Part shown: one piece after another, positions 7,662 to 12,479 of the stretch | Layout of the letters: every line of letters begins with the position of its first letter | How positions within the stretch are numbered: position 1 is the stretch's first letter | Virus record (IMG/VR): IMGVR_UViG_3300024518_002751 | Span: 1 to 20,717 of that record | DNA length: 20,717 nucleotides | Reading direction: 5' to 3' (one strand) | DNA from: a virus | Translations under genes and position numbers: made by a program | The notes under the pieces: generated by a model | What the model saw: only the letters and a program-made list of their open reading frames with translations | What the model was told of the DNA's origin: nothing | Database searches by the model: none

Positions 7662-7698
7662 GCCGGGCGATTGTCTCGGCTGTTTAAGATGCCATCGC

Positions 7699-7739
7699 AA
7701 AAGCCGACCGGGTTCGTGGTTGTCCCGGTCGGCTTTTTA
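7699..7739 (+). terminator. Rho-independent terminator after the primase-helicase gene
   Basis: A perfect 14-bp stem (AAAAGCCGACCGGG 7699-7712, CCCGGTCGGCTTTT 7724-7737) with an 11-nt loop ends in TTTTTAT. It closes the early rightward operon. Its T-tract runs directly into the first copy of the repeated promoter block. The A-rich 5' side makes partial function on the other strand possible. Confidence 0.9.
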
Positions 7740-7751
7740 TTTGCACTAAAT

Positions 7752-7818
7752 AACAACAAAGTGTTGTTATTGTGCTTTTTGTCTGTATAATAGGTTTTAT
7801 TGAATCGATACACAGACA
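7752..7818 (+). promoter_or_regulatory. Repeated promoter block, copy 1 (P1) with operator
   Basis: The inverted repeat AACAACA-AAG-TGTTGTT (7752-7768) overlaps the -35 TTGTTA (7764-7769). A 16-bp spacer leads to a perfect -10 TATAAT (7786-7791). The conserved leader (ATAGGTTTTATTGAATCG then ATACACAGACA) continues to 7818, followed by an AAGGCGGA-type SD and ATG 7830. Similarity to the other copies begins at the terminator T-tract near 7734. Copies 1 and 4 share the leader right through ATGAC of the start region. Confidence 0.88.
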
Positions 7819-7874
7819 AGGCGGACAACATGACCAACACCAAGCAACTCAGTTACCCAATGTTTACAAAGCAT
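7797..7874 (-). pseudogene. Truncated 5' end of a foreign leftward gene at the insertion edge
   Basis: An ATG at 7874 overlaps the stop of the preceding leftward gene (TAATG) and reads MLCKHWVTE. It then crosses the junction near 7850 into the leader of cassette 1 and stops after 25 codons. The first eight or nine codons belong to the inserted AT-rich segment. The rest of the original gene was evidently left behind when the segment moved. Confidence 0.4.
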
Positions 7875-7901
7875 TATTTTTCCCCTTCAATTACTTTCTG
7901 A
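7830..7901 (+). pseudogene. 5' remnant of the cassette 1 gene, cut by insertion
   Basis: Reading from ATG 7830, just after P1 and an SD, gives MTNTKQL and then unrelated codons of the inserted segment up to a stop at 7899-7901 (23 aa in all). The first 20 nt (7830-7849) match 8687-8706 at 17 of 20 positions. There the reading continues as TKQLAKEFNVSEADL. The original gene was therefore most likely MTNTKQLAKEFNVSE..., now split by about 857 bp. Confidence 0.6.
7838..7849 (+). repeat. Direct repeat at left edge of the inserted segment
   Basis: CACCAAGCAACT here is identical to 8695-8706. With the flanking bases the match is 17 of 20 (7830-7849 against 8687-8706). It marks the left border of the AT-rich segment and may be the site of the recombination that brought it in. 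Confidence 0.7.
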
Positions 7902-8041
7902 CAGCCGAATAGTACAATCTTGAATAGTCGCGGCCTGTCTTTAGCCCATCGTCGTAACTTCTCTACGTCTTGACCTGTCATCTCTGCTACTTGACGAAGG
8001 CTGTCTAAGCCTACCGCCTGTGCTTGTTTGTTTGGTGTCAT
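7874..8041 (-). CDS. Small phage-type protein of unknown function in inserted segment (55 aa)
   Basis: ATG 8041 follows AGGCAGG at SD distance. The product (MTPNKQAQAVGLDSLRQVAEMTG... KLRRWAKDRPRLFKIVLFGC...) resembles a class of very small phage proteins that share the pattern 'QA..lGL.SL.qV.e.tg....L..W...rP.LF.iVl.G'. This is from memory of such proteins; their function is unknown to me. The frame closes with TAA that overlaps the next ATG, which supports a natural operon. The codon use is AT-rich, unlike the phage core. Confidence 0.7.
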   Translation of the reverse strand: MTPNKQAQAVGLDSLRQVAEMTGQDVEKLRRWAKDRPRLFKIVLFGCQKVIEGEK

Positions 8042-8246
8042 TTCCTGCCTCTATTATTTCTCTTTGAGTTTTTGCATCGCATGAGGTATTAATATCTACT
8101 TGACGGCGATATTCTGCGGCCCAATTAATCCCAACATGGAGACCAACCCCCTTTGAAGCCTCCGCCCATTGCTCCCCGTTAATCTTAACTTGGTCGCCTT
8201 CTTGTATAGCTTCGCCAGCCTCTAGTATTCTGTAATGTGTTTTCAT
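7941..8246 (-). CDS. Small unknown protein in inserted segment, C-terminal end doubtful (101 aa as read)
   Basis: ATG 8246 has the SD GGGGAAG. The first 55 or so residues (MKTHYRILEAGEAIQEGDQVKINGEQWAEA...VGLHVGINWAAEYRR) look like a genuine small protein. The frame then overlaps the following gene by 101 nt and its tail becomes Ser/Arg-rich (RQPSSSSRDDRSRRREV), as expected for out-of-frame reading. In another frame the reading ends at TAA 8056-8054, just before the SD of the next gene. A frame change near 8080-8100 may therefore have occurred, or the overlap is natural. Function is not recognised. Confidence 0.6.
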   Translation of the reverse strand: MKTHYRILEAGEAIQEGDQVKINGEQWAEASKGVGLHVGINWAAEYRRQVDINTSCDAKTQREIIEAGNDTKQTSTGGRLRQPSSSSRDDRSRRREVTTMG

Positions 8247-8255
8247 TTCTTCCCC

Positions 8256-8435
8256 TTACTTATCCCATTCTGCCCACTGCTTCTCAGCCTTCTCAACTTC
8301 CTGTGTATAGTATGTAACGTATGCTGCTGCTTTCCCGCCGTTCTGTAGCTTTCGCTTAACAACCTTATTAGTTCTAAGGTCTATAACCTGCCAATTTCCC
8401 GCTTCGATTCTTTTTACTTCGGCTATGTTGCTCAT
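8256..8435 (-). CDS. Small unknown protein in inserted segment (59 aa)
   Basis: I choose ATG 8435 (MSNIAEVKRIEAGNWQVIDLRTNKVVKRK), preceded by CAGGGGAATGAG, as the start. The frame opens back to TTG 8462. Still further upstream, an excellent SD (AAAAGGAG) precedes ATG 8471, which is in the same frame but followed at once by TAG. The product is a short basic protein with a charged C-terminal helix (TQEVEKAEKQWAEWDK). The family is unknown. It shares the AT-rich composition of its neighbours. Confidence 0.65.
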   Translation of the reverse strand: MSNIAEVKRIEAGNWQVIDLRTNKVVKRKLQNGGKAAAYVTYYTQEVEKAEKQWAEWDK

Positions 8436-8548
8436 CTCATTCCCCTGCGTGTTTTGTTTCAATAACTACATAGTACTCCTTTTTAAGCAGAAATCTATCA
8501 TTATATCTTTTTAACTATACCGATTAGCTATATAGAATCCGCTTTTAA

Positions 8549-8686
8549 TTACTGCCAGCTCTCGAAGTCTGTTATCTCTCCGGCCTGTAATCGCTTCAGC
8601 TCCTTTCGGTAGTATGCTGCTATATCCTTCTCCTCTAGCTTGCTAACCTTCTGCTTTGAATCGCGCTTATCTCTCAAAATCTCCAT
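8549..8686 (-). CDS. Small helical unknown protein at right edge of inserted segment (45 aa)
   Basis: Reading from ATG 8686 gives MEILRDKRDSKQKVSKLEEKD IAAYYRKELKRLQAGEITDFESWQ, a highly charged helical peptide. The start lies at the segment border, beside the direct repeat, so the gene may have lost its native N-terminus and promoter. GAAGGT upstream could act as a weak SD. The gap 8436-8548 downstream of it is very AT-rich and holds a TATAAT on the minus strand without a clear -35. Confidence 0.45.
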   Translation of the reverse strand: MEILRDKRDSKQKVSKLEEKDIAAYYRKELKRLQAGEITDFESWQ

Positions 8687-8929
8687 GTGACCTTCACCAA
8701 GCAACTAGCAAAAGAGTTCAACGTAAGCGAAGCAGACCTTGTGGGCTTCGCGAAATTGATCGCGGGATCACTGTCACAGGACGGCGTAAAACCTGAACAG
8801 GTAGACGGTGAAATGGTTGAAGCCTACGCGGTGAGCCAAGTCAAAAAGACCGACCGTTTTGTCTCGACGTATCTCACGAACGCGGAAGCCCGCGAAACCC
8901 TGAAAACAACTATCCGTCGTTCTCTTTAG
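8687..8929 (+). pseudogene. Main body of the split cassette 1 gene (80 aa readable)
   Basis: The frame opens at GTG 8687, which has no SD. It reads TKQLAKEFNVSEADLVGFAKLIAGSLSQDGVKPEQVDGEMVEAYAVSQVKKTD...IRRSL. The first seven codons duplicate the start of the 7830 remnant. The composition returns to that of the phage from about here. The original start and promoter P1 now lie about 857 bp upstream beyond leftward genes, so expression is doubtful. A deletion between the 12-bp repeats would restore an intact 80-aa gene. Function is unknown. Confidence 0.6.
8695..8706 (+). repeat. Direct repeat at right edge of the inserted segment
   Basis: Second copy of CACCAAGCAACT, 857 bp from the first (7838-7849). 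Confidence 0.7.
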
Positions 8930-8950
8930 AACGGCTCGGAGGACTAAAGA

Positions 8951-9265
8951 ATGTTCAAACCGAGGAAAACTCCAAAGACCGTTGTCGAAAACCCGGACCG
9001 ACCGAAACGCCGACTGTTATCCCGTGAGAAAGGTTTGTTCCAATATCGGACGGACTCCGGGACCGAGGGGATGTTCACCAACGCGTGTGTGTTCGAGCCG
9101 TTCCGGGACGAGGAACCCGGCGGCGGCGTTGTCGTTCGGTTCGAGTCCCGAGACCGGTCGAACCGTTTCCGGTGGACGTGGCAGAGAGCCGACACGTTCG
9201 AGGAGGCGGTGTTCTTGCTTGGGTGCCGTAACCGGTTCAAGAGTAACGCGGTCCCGAACGACTGA
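8951..9265 (+). CDS. Basic protein of unknown function, second gene of cassette 1 (104 aa)
   Basis: ATG 8951 follows a strong SD (GGAGG) 21 nt after the previous stop. The product begins MFKPRKTPKTVVENPDRPKRR and has an Arg/Phe-rich core (VVVRFESRDRSNRFRWTWQRADTFEEAVFLLG). No domain is recognised. Its last three codons and stop (PND, TGA) are the same as in the gene ending at 12686, and the identity runs on into the terminator. The shared cassette end thus begins inside the coding sequence. Confidence 0.7.
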   Translation: MFKPRKTPKTVVENPDRPKRRLLSREKGLFQYRTDSGTEGMFTNACVFEPFRDEEPGGGVVVRFESRDRSNRFRWTWQRADTFEEAVFLLGCRNRFKSNAVPND

Positions 9266-9287
9266 ACGACTGAACGACTGAACGACT
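9256..9287 (+). repeat. Four tandem copies of GAACGACT at a gene end
   Basis: Copies lie at 9256, 9264, 9272 and 9280, followed by a partial GAA. The first copy contains the final codons and the TGA stop (9263-9265). The cassette end at 12677 carries one copy in the same context. Three extra units were therefore gained or lost by slippage. Confidence 0.9.
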
Positions 9288-9296
9288 GAACACACG

Positions 9297-9317
9297 ACCG
9301 CCGGGAGGCGGTTTTTA
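9297..9317 (+). terminator. Rho-independent terminator ending cassette 1
   Basis: ACCGCC (9297-9302), GGGA loop, GGCGGT (9307-9312), then TTTTATTT. The stem and 20 upstream bases recur at 12677-12709. The T-tract merges into promoter block copy 2. Confidence 0.85.
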
Positions 9318-9329
9318 TTTGCACTATTT

Positions 9330-9396
9330 AACAACAAAGTGTTGTAATTGTGCTTTTTGTCTGTATAATAGGTTTTATTGAATCGATACACAGACA
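9330..9396 (+). promoter_or_regulatory. Repeated promoter block, copy 2 (P2) with operator
   Basis: The inverted repeat ACAACA-AAG-TGTTGT (9331-9345, inside 9330-9346) overlaps the -35 TTGTAA (9342-9347). A 16-bp spacer leads to TATAAT (9364-9369). The conserved leader ends with CACAGACA at 9396, followed by AGAGGT and ATG 9409. Similarity to the other copies starts at 9312 in the terminator T-tract. The last base of the operator differs from copies 1 and 4 (A for T). Confidence 0.88.
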
Positions 9397-9408
9397 GAGG
9401 TACAGAAA

Positions 9409-9588
9409 ATGAAACTATTTAACCGCACCGAGTTTTTCGAGGTATGCGCAGAGGGTAGCTATTTTTATTTCTCGGAGTACGCGAACGCGAAACTGTTATT
9501 TGAAGGAGAGTCGGACATCACTCAGGTTTGGCTGACAGACGAGGACGCCGCCGGTCTTGGTGATCGACTGTATGAGAATACTAACTAA
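9409..9588 (+). CDS. Small acidic protein of unknown function, first gene of cassette 2 (59 aa)
   Basis: ATG 9409 lies directly behind the P2 leader with AGAGGT as SD. The product MKLFNRTEFFEVCAEGSYFYF...QVWLTDEDAAGLGDRLYENTN is aromatic at the N-terminus and acidic at the C-terminus. No domain is recognised. Its stop (TAA, 9586-9588) is followed by a second TAA-containing triplet and by a GAAA hairpin-SD module. Confidence 0.7.
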   Translation: MKLFNRTEFFEVCAEGSYFYFSEYANAKLLFEGESDITQVWLTDEDAAGLGDRLYENTN

Positions 9589-9591
9589 TAA

Positions 9592-9610
9592 GGGCGAAAG
9601 CCCCAAGGAG
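9592..9610 (+). promoter_or_regulatory. GAAA-tetraloop hairpin joined to SD, copy 1
   Basis: GGGC-GAAA-GCCC (9592-9603) is followed directly by CAAGGAG. The 19-nt string GGGCGAAAGCCCCAAGGAG is identical at 12452-12470, before an unrelated gene. It may stabilise the mRNA or present the SD for internal initiation. Confidence 0.65.
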
Positions 9611-9618
9611 CACAGACC

Positions 9619-10083
9619 ATGACAACCAGCCTACAGTTCGAGTATGACGACGGCGGCCGAGCCTTGGCCGGGTTCGATCGGGTCGCCGGGGATTGCGTGG
9701 CCCGATCGATCGCCATTGCGACCGGTCGGCCCTACCGGGAAGTATACGACCGGCTCGCGGAGGGCAACGGCGCGGCCCGCCGTAAGAGCAAACACCACCC
9801 GGTTCGAGGTCGAACGGCCGGGCGGGGCATCGAGGCGGACCGGAAATGGTTCAAGGATTACATGGCCGAGATCGGGTTCGAGTGGGTCCGCACGATGCGC
9901 GGGAACCGGTTCACGGCACACTTGAACGCGGAGGAGTTGCCGACCGATCGGACGATCATCGCAAGGACTCACCGGCATTTCTCGGCGATCGTGGACGGGG
10001 TCCTCCGGGACGCGTGGAACCCCGGCCGGAACGAGACGGCCTGCGTGTACGGGTATTGGCAGAAAATAAGTGAAAATAAATAA
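9619..10083 (+). CDS. Possible papain/C39-like cysteine-protease-fold protein (154 aa)
   Basis: ATG 9619 follows SD AAGGAG (9605-9610). An early GDCVARSIAIATGRPYREVYDRL with Cys26, a later THRHFSAIVDGVLRDAWNPG with a His, and an Asp/Asn after it give the order Cys-His-Asp/Asn. That order is seen in papain-like and C39-like peptidase folds. Phage proteins with this 'GDC.aRaiAIATG..Y..v' start are common as far as I recall, but I know of no established role. It could be a protease, a deamidase or an inactive relative. It is the second gene of cassette 2, and its last codons run into the operator of P3, so no terminator separates them. Confidence 0.8.
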   Translation: MTTSLQFEYDDGGRALAGFDRVAGDCVARSIAIATGRPYREVYDRLAEGNGAARRKSKHHPVRGRTAGRGIEADRKWFKDYMAEIGFEWVRTMRGNRFTAHLNAEELPTDRTIIARTHRHFSAIVDGVLRDAWNPGRNETACVYGYWQKISENK

Positions 10084-10122
10084 CAACAAAGTGTTGTAAT
10101 TGTGCTTTTTGTCTGTATAATG
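10082..10122 (+). promoter_or_regulatory. Repeated promoter block, copy 3 (P3) with operator
   Basis: The operator AACAACA-AAG-TGTTGTA (10082-10098), -35 TTGTAA (10094-10099), 16-bp spacer and TATAAT (10116-10121) match the other copies. Both flanks differ. There is no terminator upstream, and the operator overlaps the stop of the previous gene. The leader after TATAATG is unrelated (GGTTCCAGAAGTTAAGC). This copy therefore defines the conserved core as operator plus promoter. Confidence 0.88.
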
Positions 10123-10165
10123 GGTTCCAGAAGTTAAGCAAACAACCACACAAAAGGCAGACATT

Positions 10166-10408
10166 ATGAACAACGCAACTTGGATCGACACTTTCATCGC
10201 AGAAAAAGAGCTCGACCGGGACCACGAATACACGGTCGAGGGCGACAGCGGTACAAACTGGATACCGTTGGCCTGTGTCGTCGAGACGATCAAAACGTGT
10301 GGCGCGGCGGAGTTCAACCAGATCAAGACGACACTCGTCAAGATCGACTTTTTGGACGGGGACGTGCATCACTTTTTCAACCACCTAGCCGGTGCAATGG
10401 CCCGGTAA
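10166..10408 (+). CDS. Acidic protein of unknown function, first gene of cassette 3 (80 aa)
   Basis: ATG 10166 follows AAAGGCAG at SD distance in the P3 leader. The product (MNNATWIDTFIAEKELDRDHEY...KTTLVKIDFLDGDVHHFFNHLAGAMAR) is small, acidic and probably globular. No family is recognised. Its TAA stop is the first part of a 19-nt module (10406-10424) repeated after the stop of the gene ending at 13069. Confidence 0.72.
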   Translation: MNNATWIDTFIAEKELDRDHEYTVEGDSGTNWIPLACVVETIKTCGAAEFNQIKTTLVKIDFLDGDVHHFFNHLAGAMAR

Positions 10409-10430
10409 ACAACCGCCCGCGAAAGCGGGC
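10406..10430 (+). repeat. Stop-codon/hairpin module, copy 1
   Basis: TAAACAACCGCCCGCGAAA (10406-10424) is identical to 13067-13085. Here it folds as GCCCGC-GAAA-GCGGGC (10415-10430), a 6-bp stem with a GAAA loop and no T-tract. It may stabilise or process the message rather than end it, since coding continues downstream. Confidence 0.7.
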
Positions 10431-10461
10431 AACCTTCAACCACGAAAGGGAAAACGACGAC

Positions 10462-10581
10462 ATGATCACGATTCGAACGCGAAACCTTCGGACCGATGCA
10501 CGGCTCCGGGGGTTGACTGGCAAGATGACCGCGACACGGTTCGCGGGCTTATGGACTATCAGAATATGGGTGACAGTATGA
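10462..10581 (+). CDS. Possible short coupled leader gene (39 aa)
   Basis: ATG 10462 follows AAAGGG and gives a very basic, Thr-rich peptide (MITIRTRNLRTDARLRGLTG...TIRIWVTV). Its TGA stop overlaps the ATG of the next gene (ATGA 10578-10581), as in every later junction of this operon. The coupling supports it; the unusual composition counts against it. It could simply be a translated leader that delivers ribosomes to the next gene. Confidence 0.45.
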   Translation: MITIRTRNLRTDARLRGLTGKMTATRFAGLWTIRIWVTV

Positions 10582-11330
10582 AAATCAAATCAACAGTGAA
10601 CTACGGGTCGGGCGGAGCAGGGGCGGGGGCGGAGTTCGGGGTCAATCTGGACGGCTCCACGGAGGAGGAACGAGACTCCTTGCGTGCATTGTGTACTATC
10701 GGGCGCGAGGTCGTGATCGTTGCAGAGAATCATTACGAGACGCTGAAACGTGACTCCGAGACTCAATCAAGCACCGAGGCCGACGAGAGGCTCGCCCTTT
10801 TCGAGGCGCTACCGACGGACGCGGAGAGCCGGAACTTGTTGGAGCTGGCGAGCACCGGAGACCCGGGACACCGGGTCGAAGTTATAACGGCGGTCCGGTT
10901 TCGACAGTTGCTCGACCTCGAAACCCAATCGAAACTATACCGGCACAACTCCGGGGAACTCGGACGGCTGACGAAATGGGTGGTCGGTCAGCCGTGGGGC
11001 GTGTGGGGTCGGGGCACCGTCGACGAGGTGATCAAACACATAGACAGCTTAACGGCGAAGGTGGAACAGGCGAAACGTGACTCCGAGACCCGATCAAGCA
11101 CCGAGGCCGACGCGATCGCGTTCACGGCGTTGGACCGTTGCGCGGATACGTTCATCGGTTCCGTACGGGACACCATTCGACGGTATGCCCGAAAGACCTA
11201 CGGCCCGGAAGAGGACCCGCAGGCCGTAGGGTCCGAGATGCTCGTCAAGCTCAACGAGGCGAACAGCGTCTCCGAGACGATGGACGTCGCGCGGGAATAC
11301 TTGAAACGGTACGAGGAGGCGACACGATGA
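10578..11330 (+). CDS. Unknown protein with internal duplicated segment (250 aa)
   Basis: The start ATG 10578 is set by the ATGA overlap. The frame opens further upstream, but no good start lies there. The N-terminus is Gly-rich (NYGSGGAGAGAEFGVNL). The segment KRDSETQSSTEAD near residue 57 recurs as KRDSETRSSTEAD near residue 166. The DNA is a 41-bp direct repeat (10745-10785 and 11072-11112) with two differences. The C-terminal part is helical and charged. No family is recognised. The end overlaps the next gene (ATGA 11327). Confidence 0.75.
   Translation: MKIKSTVNYGSGGAGAGAEFGVNLDGSTEEERDSLRALCTIGREVVIVAENHYETLKRDSETQSSTEADERLALFEALPTDAESRNLLELASTGDPGHRVEVITAVRFRQLLDLETQSKLYRHNSGELGRLTKWVVGQPWGVWGRGTVDEVIKHIDSLTAKVEQAKRDSETRSSTEADAIAFTALDRCADTFIGSVRDTIRRYARKTYGPEEDPQAVGSEMLVKLNEANSVSETMDVAREYLKRYEEATR
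10745..10785 (+). repeat. 41-bp in-gene direct repeat, first copy
   Basis: Matches 11072-11112 at 39 of 41 positions, in the same reading frame. Both copies encode KRDSET(Q/R)SSTEAD. Confidence 0.85.
11072..11112 (+). repeat. 41-bp in-gene direct repeat, second copy
   Basis: Second copy of 10745-10785. Recombination between the two would delete 327 bp (109 codons) and keep the frame. Confidence 0.85.
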
Positions 11331-11632
11331 CCGACTATGTGCAGGGCCTCGCTTTGGAAGCTCTCGATCAGATTCGGGCCGGTGGAACCGTCTCCCCGGA
11401 CCGGGTCGAAGGTCTCGCGGTCGACGTGATAGACCAACGAAAGCGAGTACAAGAACAGGAGCGGGAGATCGAGCAACTAAAACGGCTCAACCGTGAACTG
11501 GTCGACGACGCCCGACGAGATGCGGCGGTCATGATCCTTTCTGGGCTGGTGAGCCCCGGAAAGGTCCCAAGGGGGGTGGCGCGTCTTGCGGTGGCATTGG
11601 CCGACGGACTCGCAGAGGAGCTTAACCTATGA
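11327..11632 (+). CDS. Coiled-coil-containing protein of unknown function (101 aa)
   Basis: ATG 11327 overlaps the previous stop. A first part (MTDYVQGLALEALDQIRAGGTVSPDRVEGLAVDVIDQ) is followed by a charged heptad-like stretch (KRVQEQEREIEQLKRLNRELVDDARRD), which suggests a coiled coil, and then a hydrophobic helix. It may form dimers. It ends in another ATGA overlap with a small membrane protein, which may be a partner. Confidence 0.72.
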   Translation: MTDYVQGLALEALDQIRAGGTVSPDRVEGLAVDVIDQRKRVQEQEREIEQLKRLNRELVDDARRDAAVMILSGLVSPGKVPRGVARLAVALADGLAEELNL

Positions 11633-11799
11633 TCTGGGCACTTTTAGGCACGTTCTTGGTCGGTTACGCCCTCGCGTTGACCCTGTCGGTCGGGTTGGAC
11701 CGGTTGACGTTCTGGGCGTCCGTCGCGGTCCATTGTCTCGGGTTGACCTGTTCGCTCGGGGTTATGGCCTGCGGTTTACTGATAGCGGGGGCGATATGA
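11629..11799 (+). CDS. Small membrane protein with two predicted transmembrane helices (56 aa)
   Basis: ATG 11629 overlaps the previous stop, and the TGA stop overlaps the next ATG (11796). The residues MIWALLGTFLVGYALALTLSV form a first hydrophobic helix. After a short turn with Asp/Arg, FWASVAVHCLGLTCSLGVMACGLLIAGAI forms a second. Three Cys lie in the second helix region. Holin-like size and topology are possible, but no lysis genes are nearby. An inner-membrane accessory protein is equally likely. Confidence 0.7.
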   Translation: MIWALLGTFLVGYALALTLSVGLDRLTFWASVAVHCLGLTCSLGVMACGLLIAGAI

Positions 11800-11990
11800 A
11801 ACACAGAGGCCGACCGGTTAACCTCGACCGCTCCCTCGCATTGTCCGAGGGCCGTTTGACGTATCAGGGCGGCAAGTGCCGGAAAGGGCACAAGGGCGAG
11901 CGGTACACGAAAAACAAGCTGTGTGTCGAGTGCGCGGCGGTTCACAGCGTCGAACAGCGACACCGCAACAAGGGAAAAACCGCCTATTAA
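11796..11990 (+). CDS. Small putative zinc-binding protein (64 aa)
   Basis: ATG 11796 overlaps the previous stop. The motif CRKGHKGERYTKNKLCVECA contains C-x3-H and C-x2-C, a compact zinc knuckle known from many small phage proteins and HNH-type modules. No HNH catalytic His-Asn set is complete here. The product is strongly basic and may bind nucleic acid. The stop codon lies in the loop of the terminator that ends cassette 3. Confidence 0.75.
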   Translation: MKHRGRPVNLDRSLALSEGRLTYQGGKCRKGHKGERYTKNKLCVECAAVHSVEQRHRNKGKTAY

Positions 11991-12004
11991 TGGGCGGTTT
12001 TTAT
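11977..12004 (+). terminator. Rho-independent terminator ending cassette 3
   Basis: AAACCGCC (11977-11984), 8-nt loop containing the TAA stop of the zinc-binding protein gene, GGCGGTTT (11993-12000), then TTATTT. The T-tract joins promoter block copy 4. Confidence 0.85.
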
Positions 12005-12015
12005 TTGCACTATTT

Positions 12016-12082
12016 AACAACAAAGTGTTGTTATTGTGCTTTTTGTCTGTATAATAGGTTTTATTGAATCGATACACAGACA
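12016..12082 (+). promoter_or_regulatory. Repeated promoter block, copy 4 (P4) with operator
   Basis: Operator AACAACA-AAG-TGTTGTT (12016-12032), -35 TTGTTA (12028-12033), 16-bp spacer, TATAAT (12050-12055). The leader to CACAGACA (12082) and on through AAGGCGGACAACATGAC is identical to copy 1. Similarity starts at 11998 in the terminator. Confidence 0.88.
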
Positions 12083-12093
12083 AGGCGGACAAC

Positions 12094-12438
12094 ATGACTA
12101 AATCAATTATAGCTAACTTCTCGAACGGCTTAGCAGACGAGTACAAAGGCACGCGCGAAGTTAAGGCGGCTTGGGTAATCTTCAACAAAGAAACTGGAGA
12201 AACTTTAAACTCCGGCCATAGCTTAACCACCAACGCCGCCGCATCAACCGCCGCAACTAATATGGGGCACTTAATGCCAAGCCTACCTAAGAAGCCGACC
12301 AAGGCGCATTTAGTTTCAGAGCATGAAGAATTCTTAAAATGGGGCGGCTGGGCAACTCATAAAGAAATGGCAGCAGAACGAACAGCAGAACGAGCCGTTT
12401 TCAGAGCAGCGCATACAATCGAAATCGTCGAACTTTAA
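12094..12438 (+). CDS. Unknown protein of foreign composition, first gene of cassette 4 (114 aa)
   Basis: ATG 12094 lies in the P4 leader with AAGGCGGA as SD. The product (MTKSIIANFSNGLADEYKGTREVKAAWVIFNKETGETLNSG...EMAAERTAERAVFRAAHTIEIVEL) has an Ala-rich middle and a helical charged C-terminus. No family is recognised. Its codons are clearly more AT-rich (TTA Leu, AAA, GAA) than those of the core genes, which suggests recent arrival of the coding part under an old promoter. Confidence 0.72.
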   Translation: MTKSIIANFSNGLADEYKGTREVKAAWVIFNKETGETLNSGHSLTTNAAASTAATNMGHLMPSLPKKPTKAHLVSEHEEFLKWGGWATHKEMAAERTAERAVFRAAHTIEIVEL

Positions 12439-12450
12439 CCGAACCGCAAC

Positions 12451-12470
12451 GGGGCGAAAGCCCCAAGGAG
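12451..12470 (+). promoter_or_regulatory. GAAA-tetraloop hairpin joined to SD, copy 2
   Basis: GGGGC-GAAA-GCCCC (12451-12464; 5-bp stem) leads directly into AAGGAG (12465-12470), then ATG 12480. Positions 12452-12470 are identical to 9592-9610. Confidence 0.65.
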
Positions 12471-12479
12471 AACAACGCA

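Larger units (their letters stand above)
7850..8706. other. AT-rich inserted segment with leftward small genes splitting cassette 1
   Basis: Between two copies of CACCAAGCAACT the base composition falls sharply against both sides. The genes run leftward, against all other cassettes. The segment holds four short reading frames with good spacing, and the leftmost gene is truncated. No transposase, terminal inverted repeat or recombinase is seen, so it is not a classical insertion sequence. It looks like a piece of another phage's small-gene operon captured by short-homology recombination. It separates P1 from the gene it used to drive. Confidence 0.6.

Noticed and set aside
7850-8706. Insertion sequence or homing endonuclease element
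   Set aside because: No transposase, HNH, GIY-YIG or LAGLIDADG motif and no terminal inverted repeats; only small unknown genes.
9631-10384. 236-aa and 142-aa minus-strand frames over cassettes 2 and 3
   Set aside because: They run through promoter block P3 and across two plus-strand genes; no SD, and the translation includes the repeat itself.
11664-12302. 212-aa minus-strand frame
   Set aside because: It reads through a terminator, promoter P4 and three plus-strand genes; an artefact of high GC.
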